Source of the DNA: an uncultured Spirochaetales bacterium
Lineage (GTDB): Bacteria; Spirochaetota; Spirochaetia; Sphaerochaetales; Sphaerochaetaceae
Length of the DNA: 56,840 bases
Assembly (NCBI GenBank): GCA_945932505.1
Contig: CAMEQB010000002.1
Location: 1 to 56,840, forward strand
Direction of reading: 5' to 3'
Positions within the stretch are counted from its first letter, which is position 1; each line of letters begins with the position of its first letter. The position numbers were made by a program, and so were the translations under genes. The notes beneath the pieces were generated by a model. It was not told the origin of the DNA. It was given only the letters and a program-made list of their open reading frames with translations, and did not search any database. This document shows, piece after piece, positions 27,039 through 37,076 of the stretch.

Positions 27039-28889
27039 ATGAATGACATTAAAGCATTTTCTATAGTTAGTTCTGAATTCGTTTCTCCTCTTTTCCCATC
27101 CAAGGGTGAGGATGTAAAACTCTCCGTCGCTTTTTCCAGCGCTCCTGATGCTGTGTTTATTAAATACGATACAGATATGGGCCTTGTTTTCATGAAAGAG
27201 ATGGAGAAAGACGGAGAAGTTAATGGGGCCGTAAAATACTCTCAAACTGTTCCTGTCACTACAGATGGAGAGAAGTTTAGATGGTTCTTTGTATTCTTTG
27301 AAGACAACAAAAGCTACTATGTTGGAAAGAAGGGTATAACACGATATACACCTAGCCAGAGCGATCGTTTCTCCATTATTCCTTCTCTTGAAGCTCCAGA
27401 ATGGGTAGCTTCCTCAACCTGCTACCAGATATTCCCTGACAGGTTTTGTAACGGGGATCCGAGGGTTGGCGCAAAAGAGGGGGAGTATGAGTTTGATGGA
27501 GGCTCAGTCACTACTCCAGAGTGGACAGATGAGCCCAAAGACTGGAATGAAAGTAGATGTTGTGACTTCTACAACGGGGATTTAAAAGGCATCGAGGAAA
27601 AAGCCGATTACTTATCTTCTCTTGGTATTACAGCTGTTTATCTTAACCCGATATTTTCATCAAAAAGCGTACATAGATATGACACTGTAGATTTCGCCCA
27701 TATCGATGAAAAGCTTGGTGGTGACAAAGCTCTGTCGGAAATGGTGGAGACTCTCCATAAAAAGGGAATCAAGGTGATTCTTGATATATCCATCAACCAT
27801 ACAGGTCTCGATGCCATCTGGCTAAAAAAGGCAAGAGAAGATGAGAACAGTGATGAACACGATTTCTATTACTTCAACGAGGATGGATCGGTGGCCTGCT
27901 GGCAGGATGTAAAGACTCTTCCTCAGCTTAGGTATTCTTCCTCTCTATTACGTGACTATATGTATAGAAATGAGAATTCTATCATGAAAAAGTTCCTTCT
28001 CCCTCCTTTCAATATCGACGCATGGAGACTAGATGTAGCTCCAGAAGTTGGGAGAAGAGGCGAAGACCAGCTTTGTAAAGACGTATGGAGAGAAGTAAGA
28101 AAGGAGATGCACAAAGTAAAGAAGGATGTGTACCTCGTTGGAGAAGACTGGGACGATACTGCTCCATATATGGATGGTGATATCTGGGACGGAACTATGA
28201 ACTACTATGGTTCTGGACGTCCTCTTAGAAGTTGGATGGGGCAGAGAGATAGGTTCTTATCTGAAGGAACAGGTCACAGTGCTGGGGAAGAGGAGCCATG
28301 GAACGGAGAAGAAGAAAGTGAAGGACTGATGGAAGCTATGTACTCTGTCTCCGATCAGAACGTATTTTTCCAGATGAACCTCTTCGATTCTCACGATACT
28401 CCGAGACTTCATAATGACAAAGCTGTTTTTGATAGAGATATATATAAGGGCGTTGTGATGGCTTTATATATGCTTCCAGGTATGCCTAACCTCTACTATG
28501 GAGACGAAGTCCTGCTAAATGGAAAACTTGGAAGCAATGAAGGCGCAAGATATCCAATGGAATGGAGAGATGAATATCAAGATAAAGATATGCTCTCCTT
28601 CTATAGCAAAATGGGAGAGGCAAGAAAAGAAGAGTGGCTTGGTTTCTCTTCTTATTCCGTCATCCCTCTGGATGAGAAAGCATTCGCCATCCTTAGGTTT
28701 ATTGAAGGAAAAGCTTTGGTAAGTGTCATCAATAGAGGCGAAAGTAGAGAAGTGTCTCTTCCCTTGTTCCTTCTTCCTTCCAAGAATATTAGTGTGGTTG
28801 TGGGAGATGGAAAAGTATCAAGAGAGAGTGATTCACTTAGAATTTTACTTAAAGATAAAGAAAGCCTGTTGATAAGACTTGAAAACTAA
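27039..28889 (+). CDS. Alpha-amylase-family (GH13) glycosidase, cyclomaltodextrinase/neopullulanase-like
   Basis: CYQIFPDRFCNGDP, GDLKGIEEKADYLSSLGITAVYLNPIF, ISINHTG, AWRLDVAPEVG, LVGEDWDD, FDSHDTPR. ATG 27039 preferred over GTG 27030. Confidence 0.92.
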   Translation: MNDIKAFSIVSSEFVSPLFPSKGEDVKLSVAFSSAPDAVFIKYDTDMGLVFMKEMEKDGEVNGAVKYSQTVPVTTDGEKFRWFFVFFEDNKSYYVGKKGITRYTPSQSDRFSIIPSLEAPEWVASSTCYQIFPDRFCNGDPRVGAKEGEYEFDGGSVTTPEWTDEPKDWNESRCCDFYNGDLKGIEEKADYLSSLGITAVYLNPIFSSKSVHRYDTVDFAHIDEKLGGDKALSEMVETLHKKGIKVILDISINHTGLDAIWLKKAREDENSDEHDFYYFNEDGSVACWQDVKTLPQLRYSSSLLRDYMYRNENSIMKKFLLPPFNIDAWRLDVAPEVGRRGEDQLCKDVWREVRKEMHKVKKDVYLVGEDWDDTAPYMDGDIWDGTMNYYGSGRPLRSWMGQRDRFLSEGTGHSAGEEEPWNGEEESEGLMEAMYSVSDQNVFFQMNLFDSHDTPRLHNDKAVFDRDIYKGVVMALYMLPGMPNLYYGDEVLLNGKLGSNEGARYPMEWRDEYQDKDMLSFYSKMGEARKEEWLGFSSYSVIPLDEKAFAILRFIEGKALVSVINRGESREVSLPLFLLPSKNISVVVGDGKVSRESDSLRILLKDKESLLIRLEN

Positions 28890-28935
28890 ATTGTTTACTT
28901 CGATTCTCTATGCAATAATTGAAGTGGAGGAATTT

Positions 28936-29907
28936 ATGAAAAGAATAGTCCTTTTGTTGGTATGTTTATTATCTCTATCAATGGTTTTCGCTGCATTCGA
29001 CAAGAATGAAAGTGACAGACTCTTTTATGTAGAGAATGATTATGAAGCGGATTTTGCATATTTGTCAGAGGCGTTGAAGAGTGCCAAGAATAATGAAGAG
29101 AAGGCTGAAATACTTTGGAGAATGAGCCGCACAAGACTCACTCTTACTGATGAAAACAAAGAGAGTATGACAGAAGCAGAGAGATTTGCAGGGTATGGAG
29201 ACTACGGCGCAGACGATAAGCCAAAGAGCAGCGATACTTCATCTGCTTTCTACTATGCCTATGAATCTCTTAAATGTGCCGAGACTCCTAATGGATATCA
29301 CTGGAAGGCAAGTGCCGTAGGTAGGGCCGGTCAGGAGCATGGAGCATTAAACAGCCTTGGAAAAGCAGATCCTATGAGAAAGCTTGAGACAAAGGCTCTT
29401 GAAGGTTTCTCTTCTTTCCCTCTGGAGACAGACAGCTGGTATGTACTTGCAATCCTATATCGTTCTCTTCCTGGTAAGCCGATCAGCTTTGGTAATGACA
29501 ACTTTGCCATCTCTTACATGAGAAAGTGTCTTATGACTCAGGATATGGAGAGGACTAACGGCACAAACTACCTGGAACTTGCAGAAGAGTTATATAAGAG
29601 AGATTGGGATGCAAAGAAAAGAGCCAAAGAGTTCCAGTCTATGTTGAAGAACTGGGATAAGAACCAGAGTAAGGGATGTACAGAGTATAACAAATACTAT
29701 GAAGGATACCTTTCTCAGCAGGGTTCTCCTTTCTGGGTTGCTGCAGATCTATCAAGTATTTCTGATAGACAGGAAGCAATCGCACTTCTGCAGTATGGAA
29801 TATCAATAATCGATTGGAAATATCCTCAAGTTAAGGGAGAGTTAAGAAAAGCGAAGCTTGAGAAAGAGAGAGAAAAGCTTGAAGCTAAGCTGAAAGAATG
29901 GACTTGA
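28936..29907 (+). CDS. Exported TPR-like protein of unknown function
   Basis: MKRIVLLLVCLLSLSMVFAAFDKNE signal peptide; SD GGAGG upstream; track start 28879 lies inside the GH13 gene. Confidence 0.65.
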   Translation: MKRIVLLLVCLLSLSMVFAAFDKNESDRLFYVENDYEADFAYLSEALKSAKNNEEKAEILWRMSRTRLTLTDENKESMTEAERFAGYGDYGADDKPKSSDTSSAFYYAYESLKCAETPNGYHWKASAVGRAGQEHGALNSLGKADPMRKLETKALEGFSSFPLETDSWYVLAILYRSLPGKPISFGNDNFAISYMRKCLMTQDMERTNGTNYLELAEELYKRDWDAKKRAKEFQSMLKNWDKNQSKGCTEYNKYYEGYLSQQGSPFWVAADLSSISDRQEAIALLQYGISIIDWKYPQVKGELRKAKLEKEREKLEAKLKEWT

Positions 29908-29922
29908 TCCAAAGTAGAGCGT

Positions 29923-29956
29923 GGCCACCTGGGAGACTGGGTGGTCTCTTTTTTTT
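29923..29956 (+). terminator. Intrinsic terminator
   Basis: GGCCACC...GGTGGTC followed by TCTTTTTTTT. Confidence 0.85.
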
Positions 29957-30037
29957 GCTCCAATTTAGTATTTATAGGACAAAAAGTGTGGAACGATATA
30001 GGTTTTTGGAGGAAATTAATTAAAAATTGTTGAAAAG

Positions 30038-30062
30038 TGGGATAAAGTGGGATAAAGTGTCA
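30038..30062 (+). promoter_or_regulatory. MraZ-binding boxes (tandem TGGGA, 10-bp period)
   Basis: TGGGA-TAAAG-TGGGA-TAAAG-TGTCA immediately upstream of mraZ. Confidence 0.75.
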
Positions 30063-30099
30063 TGTAAGAATGGGGAATAACCCAATCTCGAGGTGGAAG

Positions 30100-30561
30100 A
30101 TGCATCTTTTGACAGGAATGTACACAGCAAGGGTTGATGAAAAGGGTCGCCTTTCTTTGCCTTCACGTCTAAGAGCTGCTCTATCATCTGAGGAAGTTGT
30201 TGTTCTTCCGGGGCTTGATGGAAACCATCTGATGCTGATGACTCCCGACTACTTTGAAAATCAGTTTTGTGTCCAAATAATTTCTACTCCTTTGGCACTT
30301 ATGGACAAAGAAAAAAGGCAGTTGATGAGAAAAATAATATCCCCCGCACAGTATCTAGATGTCGACAGCGCCGGAAGAATCAACATCCCCCAGTCTCAAA
30401 GAGAGAGTGTAGGGATAAGCAATAAAAGCGAATGCCTTTTGATGGGGACTGGATATGCAGTTGAAATCTGGAACCCTGAGGTTTTTGCAAAAGAAGATGA
30501 AGACTGCACCGAGTCAGTTTCAGACTTGGCTCAGAAAATATATGAAGAGGAGAAGAACTGA
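30100..30561 (+). CDS. mraZ: Transcriptional regulator MraZ
   Basis: LLTGMYTARVDEKGRLSLPSRLRAAL; SD GAGG before ATG 30100 (track start 30070). Confidence 0.92.
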   Translation: MHLLTGMYTARVDEKGRLSLPSRLRAALSSEEVVVLPGLDGNHLMLMTPDYFENQFCVQIISTPLALMDKEKRQLMRKIISPAQYLDVDSAGRINIPQSQRESVGISNKSECLLMGTGYAVEIWNPEVFAKEDEDCTESVSDLAQKIYEEEKN

Positions 30562-31448
30562 TGGAGTTCCTTCATTATCCTGTAATGCATCAAGAAGTTT
30601 TAGATAATCTCACCATTCCTAAAGAAAGGGATGCGGTGATGATTGACTGCACCACAGGAGAAGGTGGACACACAAAGCTCTTCTTGGATACATATCCAAA
30701 CCTCAAAGTAATTGGAATCGATAGAGACAAAGAGATTCAGAAGAAAGCCATTGAAAGATTCAAGGATTACGGAGACAGATTCACTCCTGTCAATTCTTGG
30801 TTTAACGATTATCTCTCCGAAAGGGAAAGCGAGAGCGCAGATGCAATTCTCTTTGATCTTGGAATTTCAATTTTCCACTATGAAGAGTCTATGAGAGGCT
30901 TCTCTTTCAGAAAAGAAGAAAAGCTTGATATGAGATTGGACGAGAGTCAGAGACTAAGTGCAGAGACTATTGTAAATGAGTATCCGGAAGAAGCTCTGAG
31001 CGATGTCATCTACAAGTATGGCGAAGAAAGATACTCGCGAAGGATAGCTAGGACAATAGTCGAGAAGAGAAGAGAGAAGAGAATCGAGACTTCTAAAGAG
31101 CTGGCGGATATTATTTATGGCTGTGTCCCTCGTGAATATAGATATGGACGCATTCATCCTGCAACAAGGACATTCCAGGCTTTGAGAATCGAAGTGAATA
31201 AGGAACTGGATAGAATAAGTCCTGCTCTTGAGAATGCTTTGAGAGTTCTTAACAAGGGTGGAAGAGTCGCTGTAATAACTTTCCATTCTTTGGAAGATAG
31301 AATCGTAAAGTGGTATTTCAAAGATCGATATGAAAAATATGGAGACATATCAATTCTGACGAAGAAGCCGATAGTGCCTACAGACAAAGAGTGTGATGAG
31401 AATCCACCTTCAAGATCTGCAAAACTTCGTGTAGTGGAGAAAAAATAA
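30561..31448 (+). CDS. rsmH: 16S rRNA (cytosine1402-N4)-methyltransferase
   Basis: 295 aa; HYPVMHQEVLDNL, DCTTGEGGHTKLFL, FDLGIS, RGFSFRKEEKLDMRLD, ATRTFQALRIEVNKEL, FHSLEDRIVK. Confidence 0.95.
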   Translation: MEFLHYPVMHQEVLDNLTIPKERDAVMIDCTTGEGGHTKLFLDTYPNLKVIGIDRDKEIQKKAIERFKDYGDRFTPVNSWFNDYLSERESESADAILFDLGISIFHYEESMRGFSFRKEEKLDMRLDESQRLSAETIVNEYPEEALSDVIYKYGEERYSRRIARTIVEKRREKRIETSKELADIIYGCVPREYRYGRIHPATRTFQALRIEVNKELDRISPALENALRVLNKGGRVAVITFHSLEDRIVKWYFKDRYEKYGDISILTKKPIVPTDKECDENPPSRSAKLRVVEKK

Positions 31449-31449
31449 T

Positions 31450-31713
31450 ATGAAGTACAGGGAAAATGTAAGACATGAACTAGATCGTAGAGCCAAGGTC
31501 ATCATAATCCTTGGAATAGTATTGAGCTTTCTTGTGATAATGGTACCCCTATGGCAGAAAGGTTCTGCAGCCACTATCTCAATGAAGACGATGAAGGCGG
31601 AAGAGAGACTTGATGGCTTAGAGAAGGAAGAAAGAGTTCTTCTATCATCGCTAAGTACAGTTGAAGACAACACCATAAGGGAAGAAGTTGCCCTTGCAAT
31701 GGCAGACTTTTAA
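31450..31713 (+). CDS. ftsL: FtsL-like cell division protein
   Basis: 87 aa bitopic protein with one TM segment and coiled-coil between rsmH and ftsW. Confidence 0.6.
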   Translation: MKYRENVRHELDRRAKVIIILGIVLSFLVIMVPLWQKGSAATISMKTMKAEERLDGLEKEERVLLSSLSTVEDNTIREEVALAMADF

Positions 31714-31758
31714 TTCTAAATGGGAGACAAAGACTCCCGCTTAATCTAAACTTAAGAC

Positions 31759-32901
31759 ATGAAAGAGCAGAGCATCAGTTATTATGACGACTATGTAGAC
31801 GACAATTATGTAGTGAAAGAAGGGGAGGGCTTCTTCTCTCCTTTCACTTTTTTATGCTCTGTTTTGGTTTTATCACTATTTGGCTTTATTGCGCTTTTAT
31901 CCAGCACCATGGACAAAGCTATCGCTGAGGGTGTTCCGTTCTATAGTTATTTGGGAAAAGAGTTGTTAGGTGCAGTGTTGGGGCTGGTATTGGGTATTCT
32001 TACATATCTTGTTCCAGATAATATCCTCAATAAGATACACTTTGTTACATGCCCGATTTCAATTGTTTTATTGACTCTATCTAAGTTTGTTTCGCACTTG
32101 AGTTTTCTTTCTTTCTCAGGTGGAGTCTTCTCATTATTTACACTTGTATATTTTATTGCTTGGAGCGTTCCTGTTGTTATGGAAAAGGAAAGAAAGGGCT
32201 TTCCTCTCCTAGCCATCATCCCGTTCTCTATTATATATCTTGCATTCATCGGTTATACTGCAGGTCTGGGTTGGTATGTTGTGGGCTTAGTAATAATTAT
32301 TGCCACTGCTTCCCAGTTTGAAGCAGGAAAGGGATATCTCTTTTTCTTTGTCCTTACAGGGCTTGTGATACTTTTTCTACTCTCCATGATTCCTAGTGTG
32401 TTCAATAGCGTCTCTTCATCAGTTCTTCCTGTAAATGACACCTCTCTTTATAACAAGGATCTACTTGTTTCAAGAATGGCTATAAAAGACGGAGGCATGT
32501 CAGGCTCTGGACTTGGACAAGGCCTATATAAGTTGGGAGCTTTGGAGACACCTCATAAAGAGTTTATCTTCGCAACAATCTTTGAGGAGACCGGTCTTAT
32601 TGGCCTCAGTCTTATTCTTTTTCCTTCAATTATCATATTGATTGTGGGTATAAGGACAGCAAACAGAGCTAGAAGCAAGAAAGAGTTTTCTGTATCTGCC
32701 ATAGTTATAGGTGGTGTATCGTTAATAGTATTTGCCGTTCTATTAAATATTCTCCGTGTCATGGGCTTCAATCCATTTGGAGGCTTGTATCTACCATTCT
32801 TCTCATATGATCCCCTCAGCGAAGCTTTATTTGTATTTTTAAGTGTAATTCTATATAGACTTATATATAGAGAGGGAAGGGAGAAAGATGACAAGGAGTA
32901 G
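31759..32901 (+). CDS. ftsW: SEDS-family protein FtsW-like, with altered conserved motifs
   Basis: 380 aa; about 10 TM; GSGLGQGLYKLGALETPHKEFIFATIFEETGLIG corresponds to the canonical GxGLGxSxxKLxYLPEAHTDFIFAIIxEELG. Confidence 0.85.
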   Translation: MKEQSISYYDDYVDDNYVVKEGEGFFSPFTFLCSVLVLSLFGFIALLSSTMDKAIAEGVPFYSYLGKELLGAVLGLVLGILTYLVPDNILNKIHFVTCPISIVLLTLSKFVSHLSFLSFSGGVFSLFTLVYFIAWSVPVVMEKERKGFPLLAIIPFSIIYLAFIGYTAGLGWYVVGLVIIIATASQFEAGKGYLFFFVLTGLVILFLLSMIPSVFNSVSSSVLPVNDTSLYNKDLLVSRMAIKDGGMSGSGLGQGLYKLGALETPHKEFIFATIFEETGLIGLSLILFPSIIILIVGIRTANRARSKKEFSVSAIVIGGVSLIVFAVLLNILRVMGFNPFGGLYLPFFSYDPLSEALFVFLSVILYRLIYREGREKDDKE

Positions 32902-33619
32902 AAAAATCTTTTTTATGTCTTTTTCTCTTTTAACTATCATATTCCTTATTCTCTCAGCGTCCATTGTAGGACGTTTTACTATTAAGAGCGTCGAAGTGAA
33001 AGAAATACCTGAGACATGGAATGTAATGTCACTATTACTAAGAGAAAAGGGACGAAATGTATTGTCTCTTAATAAGAGGGGAATAAAGAAAGAAATAGAG
33101 AAGCTTATATACATAGAAAGGGCTGATGTTGGAGTTCACGACAATGTTCTTACTGTCACTGGCATTCTACCTCAATGTGGCGTGCTTCTTTATGATGGGA
33201 GAAGAACAGCATTTGTAGGAGAGTGTGAAAAGGGAGAAATCGACAGTAAGGATTATATTGCCTTACAGGGTGGATTTCTCACTCTGGAAGTTACTCCTGT
33301 ATTGTTTGATATAATATTGGGTTCAAATGATGAAAAATATACATCTTTAATGATGACACTGTCACACGCTTTTGAATCTTCTGGCTTGATAACAAATGCC
33401 GAATATGACAATAATAAACCTAGTATATTCTCAGGCTCGTTGACTCTTTACTTAGATAGTGTAGAAGCAGTTCTTATCATTAAGGATCTAAGGAAAGTCG
33501 ATAGACTTGAAGAGTGTCTTGAAATAATCAAAGAGGATTATATTTCCTCTAATGATAGAATGTTAGAGAGAGCTAAGGAATATGTCCTTGACGACTCTCT
33601 CATGGTAGTAAAGAGGTAA
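32888..33619 (+). CDS. ftsQ: FtsQ/DivIB-like cell division protein
   Basis: 243 aa; N-terminal TM and POTRA-like segment (FTIKSVEVKEIPETWNVMSLLLREKGRNVLSLNKRGIKKEIEKL); dcw position. Confidence 0.65.
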   Translation: MTRSRKIFFMSFSLLTIIFLILSASIVGRFTIKSVEVKEIPETWNVMSLLLREKGRNVLSLNKRGIKKEIEKLIYIERADVGVHDNVLTVTGILPQCGVLLYDGRRTAFVGECEKGEIDSKDYIALQGGFLTLEVTPVLFDIILGSNDEKYTSLMMTLSHAFESSGLITNAEYDNNKPSIFSGSLTLYLDSVEAVLIIKDLRKVDRLEECLEIIKEDYISSNDRMLERAKEYVLDDSLMVVKR

Positions 33620-33623
33620 GGCT

Positions 33624-34853
33624 GTGGCTGCAGACAAAACGATAGTAGGATTGGATATAGGTACAAGTTCCACAAGAGTCGCCGTCGGTTCTGTCTCCAG
33701 AGATGGACAGCTGGTGATAGAGAGTGTTGTCGAACGCCCAAGCGAAGGTGTAAAGAACGGCTCTATTGTCAACATTGAACAGACAATGAAGACAATAGGA
33801 AGTGTAATTGGTGAAGCTGAAGTACAGGCCGGTACAGAGATTTCATCTGTCATCATCGGTATCGGAGGGGACCAGATCAAAGGCATAAAGAGTAATGGTG
33901 TCGTAGGTATCAACTCCAAAGACCAGGAGATAACCAAAGACGATATCAGACGCTCCATCGATGTTGCCAGAAATATCCAGCTTCCTCAGAATACAGAGAT
34001 CCTTCATTCTCTTGTCCAGGATTTCTATGTGGATTCACGCTCTGGCATCAAGGACCCTGTAGATATGCTGGGACATAGGTTAGATACTAAGATTCTCCTT
34101 GTCTTGGGTTCTTCTCCAATAATCCAGAATCAGAAGAAGTGTGTACATAAAACTGGTCTTCAGGTTCAGAAAGTTGTGTTCCAGACTCTTGCAGATGCAG
34201 AAGTGGTTCTATCCCCTGAAGAGAAAGATATGGGAGCCATCGTCATTAATATCGGATCTGGGTCTACAAACTATATAGCATACGCCGGTGGTGCACCTGT
34301 ACATGTAGGTGGCATAAATCGTGGAAGTGACCTTGTTACTTCCGATATCGCATACCTATTCCAGCTTCCAAAGGCTGCAGCTGAGTCACTAAAGCTTACT
34401 GACGGTTCCTGCTATAGCCCTGGAATAGACGAAAACGACATGATGGTCACACCTGCTCTTGGGGGTAAGCCGGCTATCAGAATGCCTAGGAAAGAGTTTG
34501 CAAAAGTAATAGAAGCAAGAATGGCAGAGATACTGTTGATGATTCAGCAGGATTTACAAGATAACCAGATTCAAGGACCTTTCGGTGCAGGAATAGTTCT
34601 TGTAGGTGGTGGAGCATTAATGGGAGGAGTGACAGAGTTGGCTGCAGAGATATTCCGTCTTCCTTCCCGTATCGGATTCCCTGAGGCTATAAGCGGATTG
34701 GACAGGACATATATCGATCCAAAATATTCAACAGTCTTGGGTCTATTTAAGAGTGAGGCCAAAAGATTTCGTGACAACAACGATATTTCTGGCGTCAAAG
34801 AGAAGAAAGGCTTCGGATCAAAAGTCAAGAGCCTCTTTGGTAAGTTATTTTAA
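33624..34853 (+). CDS. ftsA: Cell division protein FtsA
   Basis: 409 aa; TIVGLDIGTSSTRVAVG, GIGGDQIKGIKSNGVVGI, GAIVINIGSGSTNYIAY; GTG start. Confidence 0.94.
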   Translation: MAADKTIVGLDIGTSSTRVAVGSVSRDGQLVIESVVERPSEGVKNGSIVNIEQTMKTIGSVIGEAEVQAGTEISSVIIGIGGDQIKGIKSNGVVGINSKDQEITKDDIRRSIDVARNIQLPQNTEILHSLVQDFYVDSRSGIKDPVDMLGHRLDTKILLVLGSSPIIQNQKKCVHKTGLQVQKVVFQTLADAEVVLSPEEKDMGAIVINIGSGSTNYIAYAGGAPVHVGGINRGSDLVTSDIAYLFQLPKAAAESLKLTDGSCYSPGIDENDMMVTPALGGKPAIRMPRKEFAKVIEARMAEILLMIQQDLQDNQIQGPFGAGIVLVGGGALMGGVTELAAEIFRLPSRIGFPEAISGLDRTYIDPKYSTVLGLFKSEAKRFRDNNDISGVKEKKGFGSKVKSLFGKLF

Positions 34854-34862
34854 GGAGCTGAG

Positions 34863-36125
34863 ATGAGCTTTAATTTATTTGATATTGAAGACACTACTAC
34901 AGGAGAACAGGCTACACCTACAATAATCAAAGTCGTTGGAGTAGGTGGAGGCGGTGGCAACGCTGTAAACAGAATGATTGCCAATGGTCTGAAGAAAGTA
35001 TCCTTTGTTGCATTGAATACTGATGTTCAGGCTCTACAGCGCTCTAATGCCCAGACAAGAATCGCCATAGGTAAGGAGCTTACAGGAGGACTTGGTGCCG
35101 GTGGTCAGCCAGAAATCGGAGAGAAGGCTGCACAGGAAAGCAAGGAAGAGATCAAGAAAGAGCTTGAAAATGCAGATATGGTCTTTATTACAGCAGGTAT
35201 GGGCGGTGGAACTGGAACAGGTGCCGCTGCTGTAGTTGCTGAAATAGCAAAGAGCTGCAACGCTTTGACAGTTGCAGTTGTAACTACTCCATTTACATTC
35301 GAAGGAAAGAAGAAGTTAAGTCTTGCTGAGCAGGGTATCGAGAAACTACGTAAGAGTGTAGATACTCTCATCATCATTCCTAACCAGCACTTATTGAATG
35401 TTGTAGAGCAGAACACTCCTATCAAGAAAGCATTCCTTCTTGCAGACTCCGCCCTATTGCAGGCTGTACAGGGCATCTCGGACCTTATTACTGAGCCAGG
35501 TGAAATCAACATCGACTTTGCAGACGTAAAGACAGTAATGAAGGGTAAGGGTGACGCTCTTATCGGACTTGGATTTGGAGAAGGAACAAATAGAGCTGTT
35601 GAAGCAGCAAAGCAGTCTATCAACAACCCGCTATTGGAGAATGCATCTATAGAAGGTGCAAAGGCAGTACTGGTCAACATTGCTGGTGGTGATAACCTTA
35701 CACTCCAGGAGTATCAGGATGTAGTTGAGCTCATTACTGCAAACGTTGACGAAGAAGCTCTTATTACTGCAGGTCAGTCCTATAACCCTGCACTTGGAGA
35801 GAGAATCAGAGTCACTGTGGTCGCTACAGGCTTCGAGCATCGCTCTGTTAGCACTGGTGCCAATGCTGCAGAGATCTTCGGAACAAAGAATGGAAAACCG
35901 GAAGAAGAAAACAATGAAGTTCCTCAGTTCAATAGGCGTCACGAAGAGGCTCCTCAGAAGAAAGAGAACAGCTATGAAAGAGAAAAAGAGAGCAATAAGG
36001 ACTCCGGCGTAATCAACATTAATCGTTGGACAGACCTTAAGAACCAGCTTAATCTCAGAAGCAGTAATTCTACTGATTATACAACACCTTCTATTTTGAG
36101 AATGAAGAACGATGATGACCAATGA
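34863..36125 (+). CDS. ftsZ: Cell division protein FtsZ
   Basis: 420 aa; [63 protein letters not shown]. Confidence 0.97.
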   Translation: MSFNLFDIEDTTTGEQATPTIIKVVGVGGGGGNAVNRMIANGLKKVSFVALNTDVQALQRSNAQTRIAIGKELTGGLGAGGQPEIGEKAAQESKEEIKKELENADMVFITAGMGGGTGTGAAAVVAEIAKSCNALTVAVVTTPFTFEGKKKLSLAEQGIEKLRKSVDTLIIIPNQHLLNVVEQNTPIKKAFLLADSALLQAVQGISDLITEPGEINIDFADVKTVMKGKGDALIGLGFGEGTNRAVEAAKQSINNPLLENASIEGAKAVLVNIAGGDNLTLQEYQDVVELITANVDEEALITAGQSYNPALGERIRVTVVATGFEHRSVSTGANAAEIFGTKNGKPEEENNEVPQFNRRHEEAPQKKENSYEREKESNKDSGVININRWTDLKNQLNLRSSNSTDYTTPSILRMKNDDDQ

Positions 36126-37038
36126 GTATGACCTAAGTAGTGTAGACAGGGAACTAGTCAGATCTTTTGGAGACACTATCAGTTATTCTTTTCGCCTCTC
36201 GGAGAAAACCCGGGAGGTTTATTGTAGGGAAGCATCCCTCTTTCTTACTTTTCTCAATAAGAACAATTTAAAGCTGGAGGAAGTGACTCCAACACTCATT
36301 GAGAAGTACGTAATAGAACGAGAAGATGAAAATGGAATACAGACTAGGACTGCCGGAAAGGTCTTGTCTTCTCTCCGTACTTTTTTTAAATTCCTCAAGA
36401 ATGAGAAAATAGTGGAATCGAATCCTGCAAAGCTGGTGGAGAAGCCAAAAGACCCGGTAGTACTTCCAAAAACTATAAGCGAAGATGAGATTGAGGAGCT
36501 GTTGAACCAATTTGACGATGATTTACTTGGGCGTCGTGATTATGCTCTATTTGAGCTCATATACTCTTCTGGCATGCGTATCAGCGAAGCAGTATCTTTA
36601 GATGTAAGTTCATGGAGACGGGAAGAGAAAGCTATAAACGTAATAGGAAAGAGAAATAAAGAGAGAATAGTCTTTGTTGGTGATATTGCCTTTGATGCAG
36701 TGGAGGAGTATTTATGGAATGTAAGGCCGAAGCTCCTTTCAAAGAAGAATCAGAAAGAACAGGCCTTATTTCTTAATAGAAGGGGAGGTAGGCTTACCCG
36801 CCAGGCAGCACACTTACGCTTTCAGGAGTGTACAAAGACCTTGGGCTTGGACGCCACTATCCACACTCTGCGTCACTCTTTTGCTTCCCATATGATAAAA
36901 AACGGTGCTGACATAAGAAGCGTGCAGGAGATGCTGGGGCATAGTGACATCAAGACTACCCAAATCTACACCCAACTTGATACTTCTACGCTTCTTGAAG
37001 CCTATGACAAGTTCTCTCCCTTTGATGATGAAGAGTAA
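36112..37038 (+). CDS. Tyrosine recombinase XerC/XerD-like (copy 1)
   Basis: 308 aa; R-H-x-x-R-H/W-Y signature: [51 protein letters not shown]. Confidence 0.92.
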   Translation: MMTNEYDLSSVDRELVRSFGDTISYSFRLSEKTREVYCREASLFLTFLNKNNLKLEEVTPTLIEKYVIEREDENGIQTRTAGKVLSSLRTFFKFLKNEKIVESNPAKLVEKPKDPVVLPKTISEDEIEELLNQFDDDLLGRRDYALFELIYSSGMRISEAVSLDVSSWRREEKAINVIGKRNKERIVFVGDIAFDAVEEYLWNVRPKLLSKKNQKEQALFLNRRGGRLTRQAAHLRFQECTKTLGLDATIHTLRHSFASHMIKNGADIRSVQEMLGHSDIKTTQIYTQLDTSTLLEAYDKFSPFDDEE

Positions 37039-37076
37039 TTTTTGTTCAAAATAAGGGAAAACTGCGTTTTATTAGT

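Noticed and set aside
35105-35680. 191-aa minus-strand ORF
   Set aside because: Antisense to ftsZ; no motif and no initiation signal.
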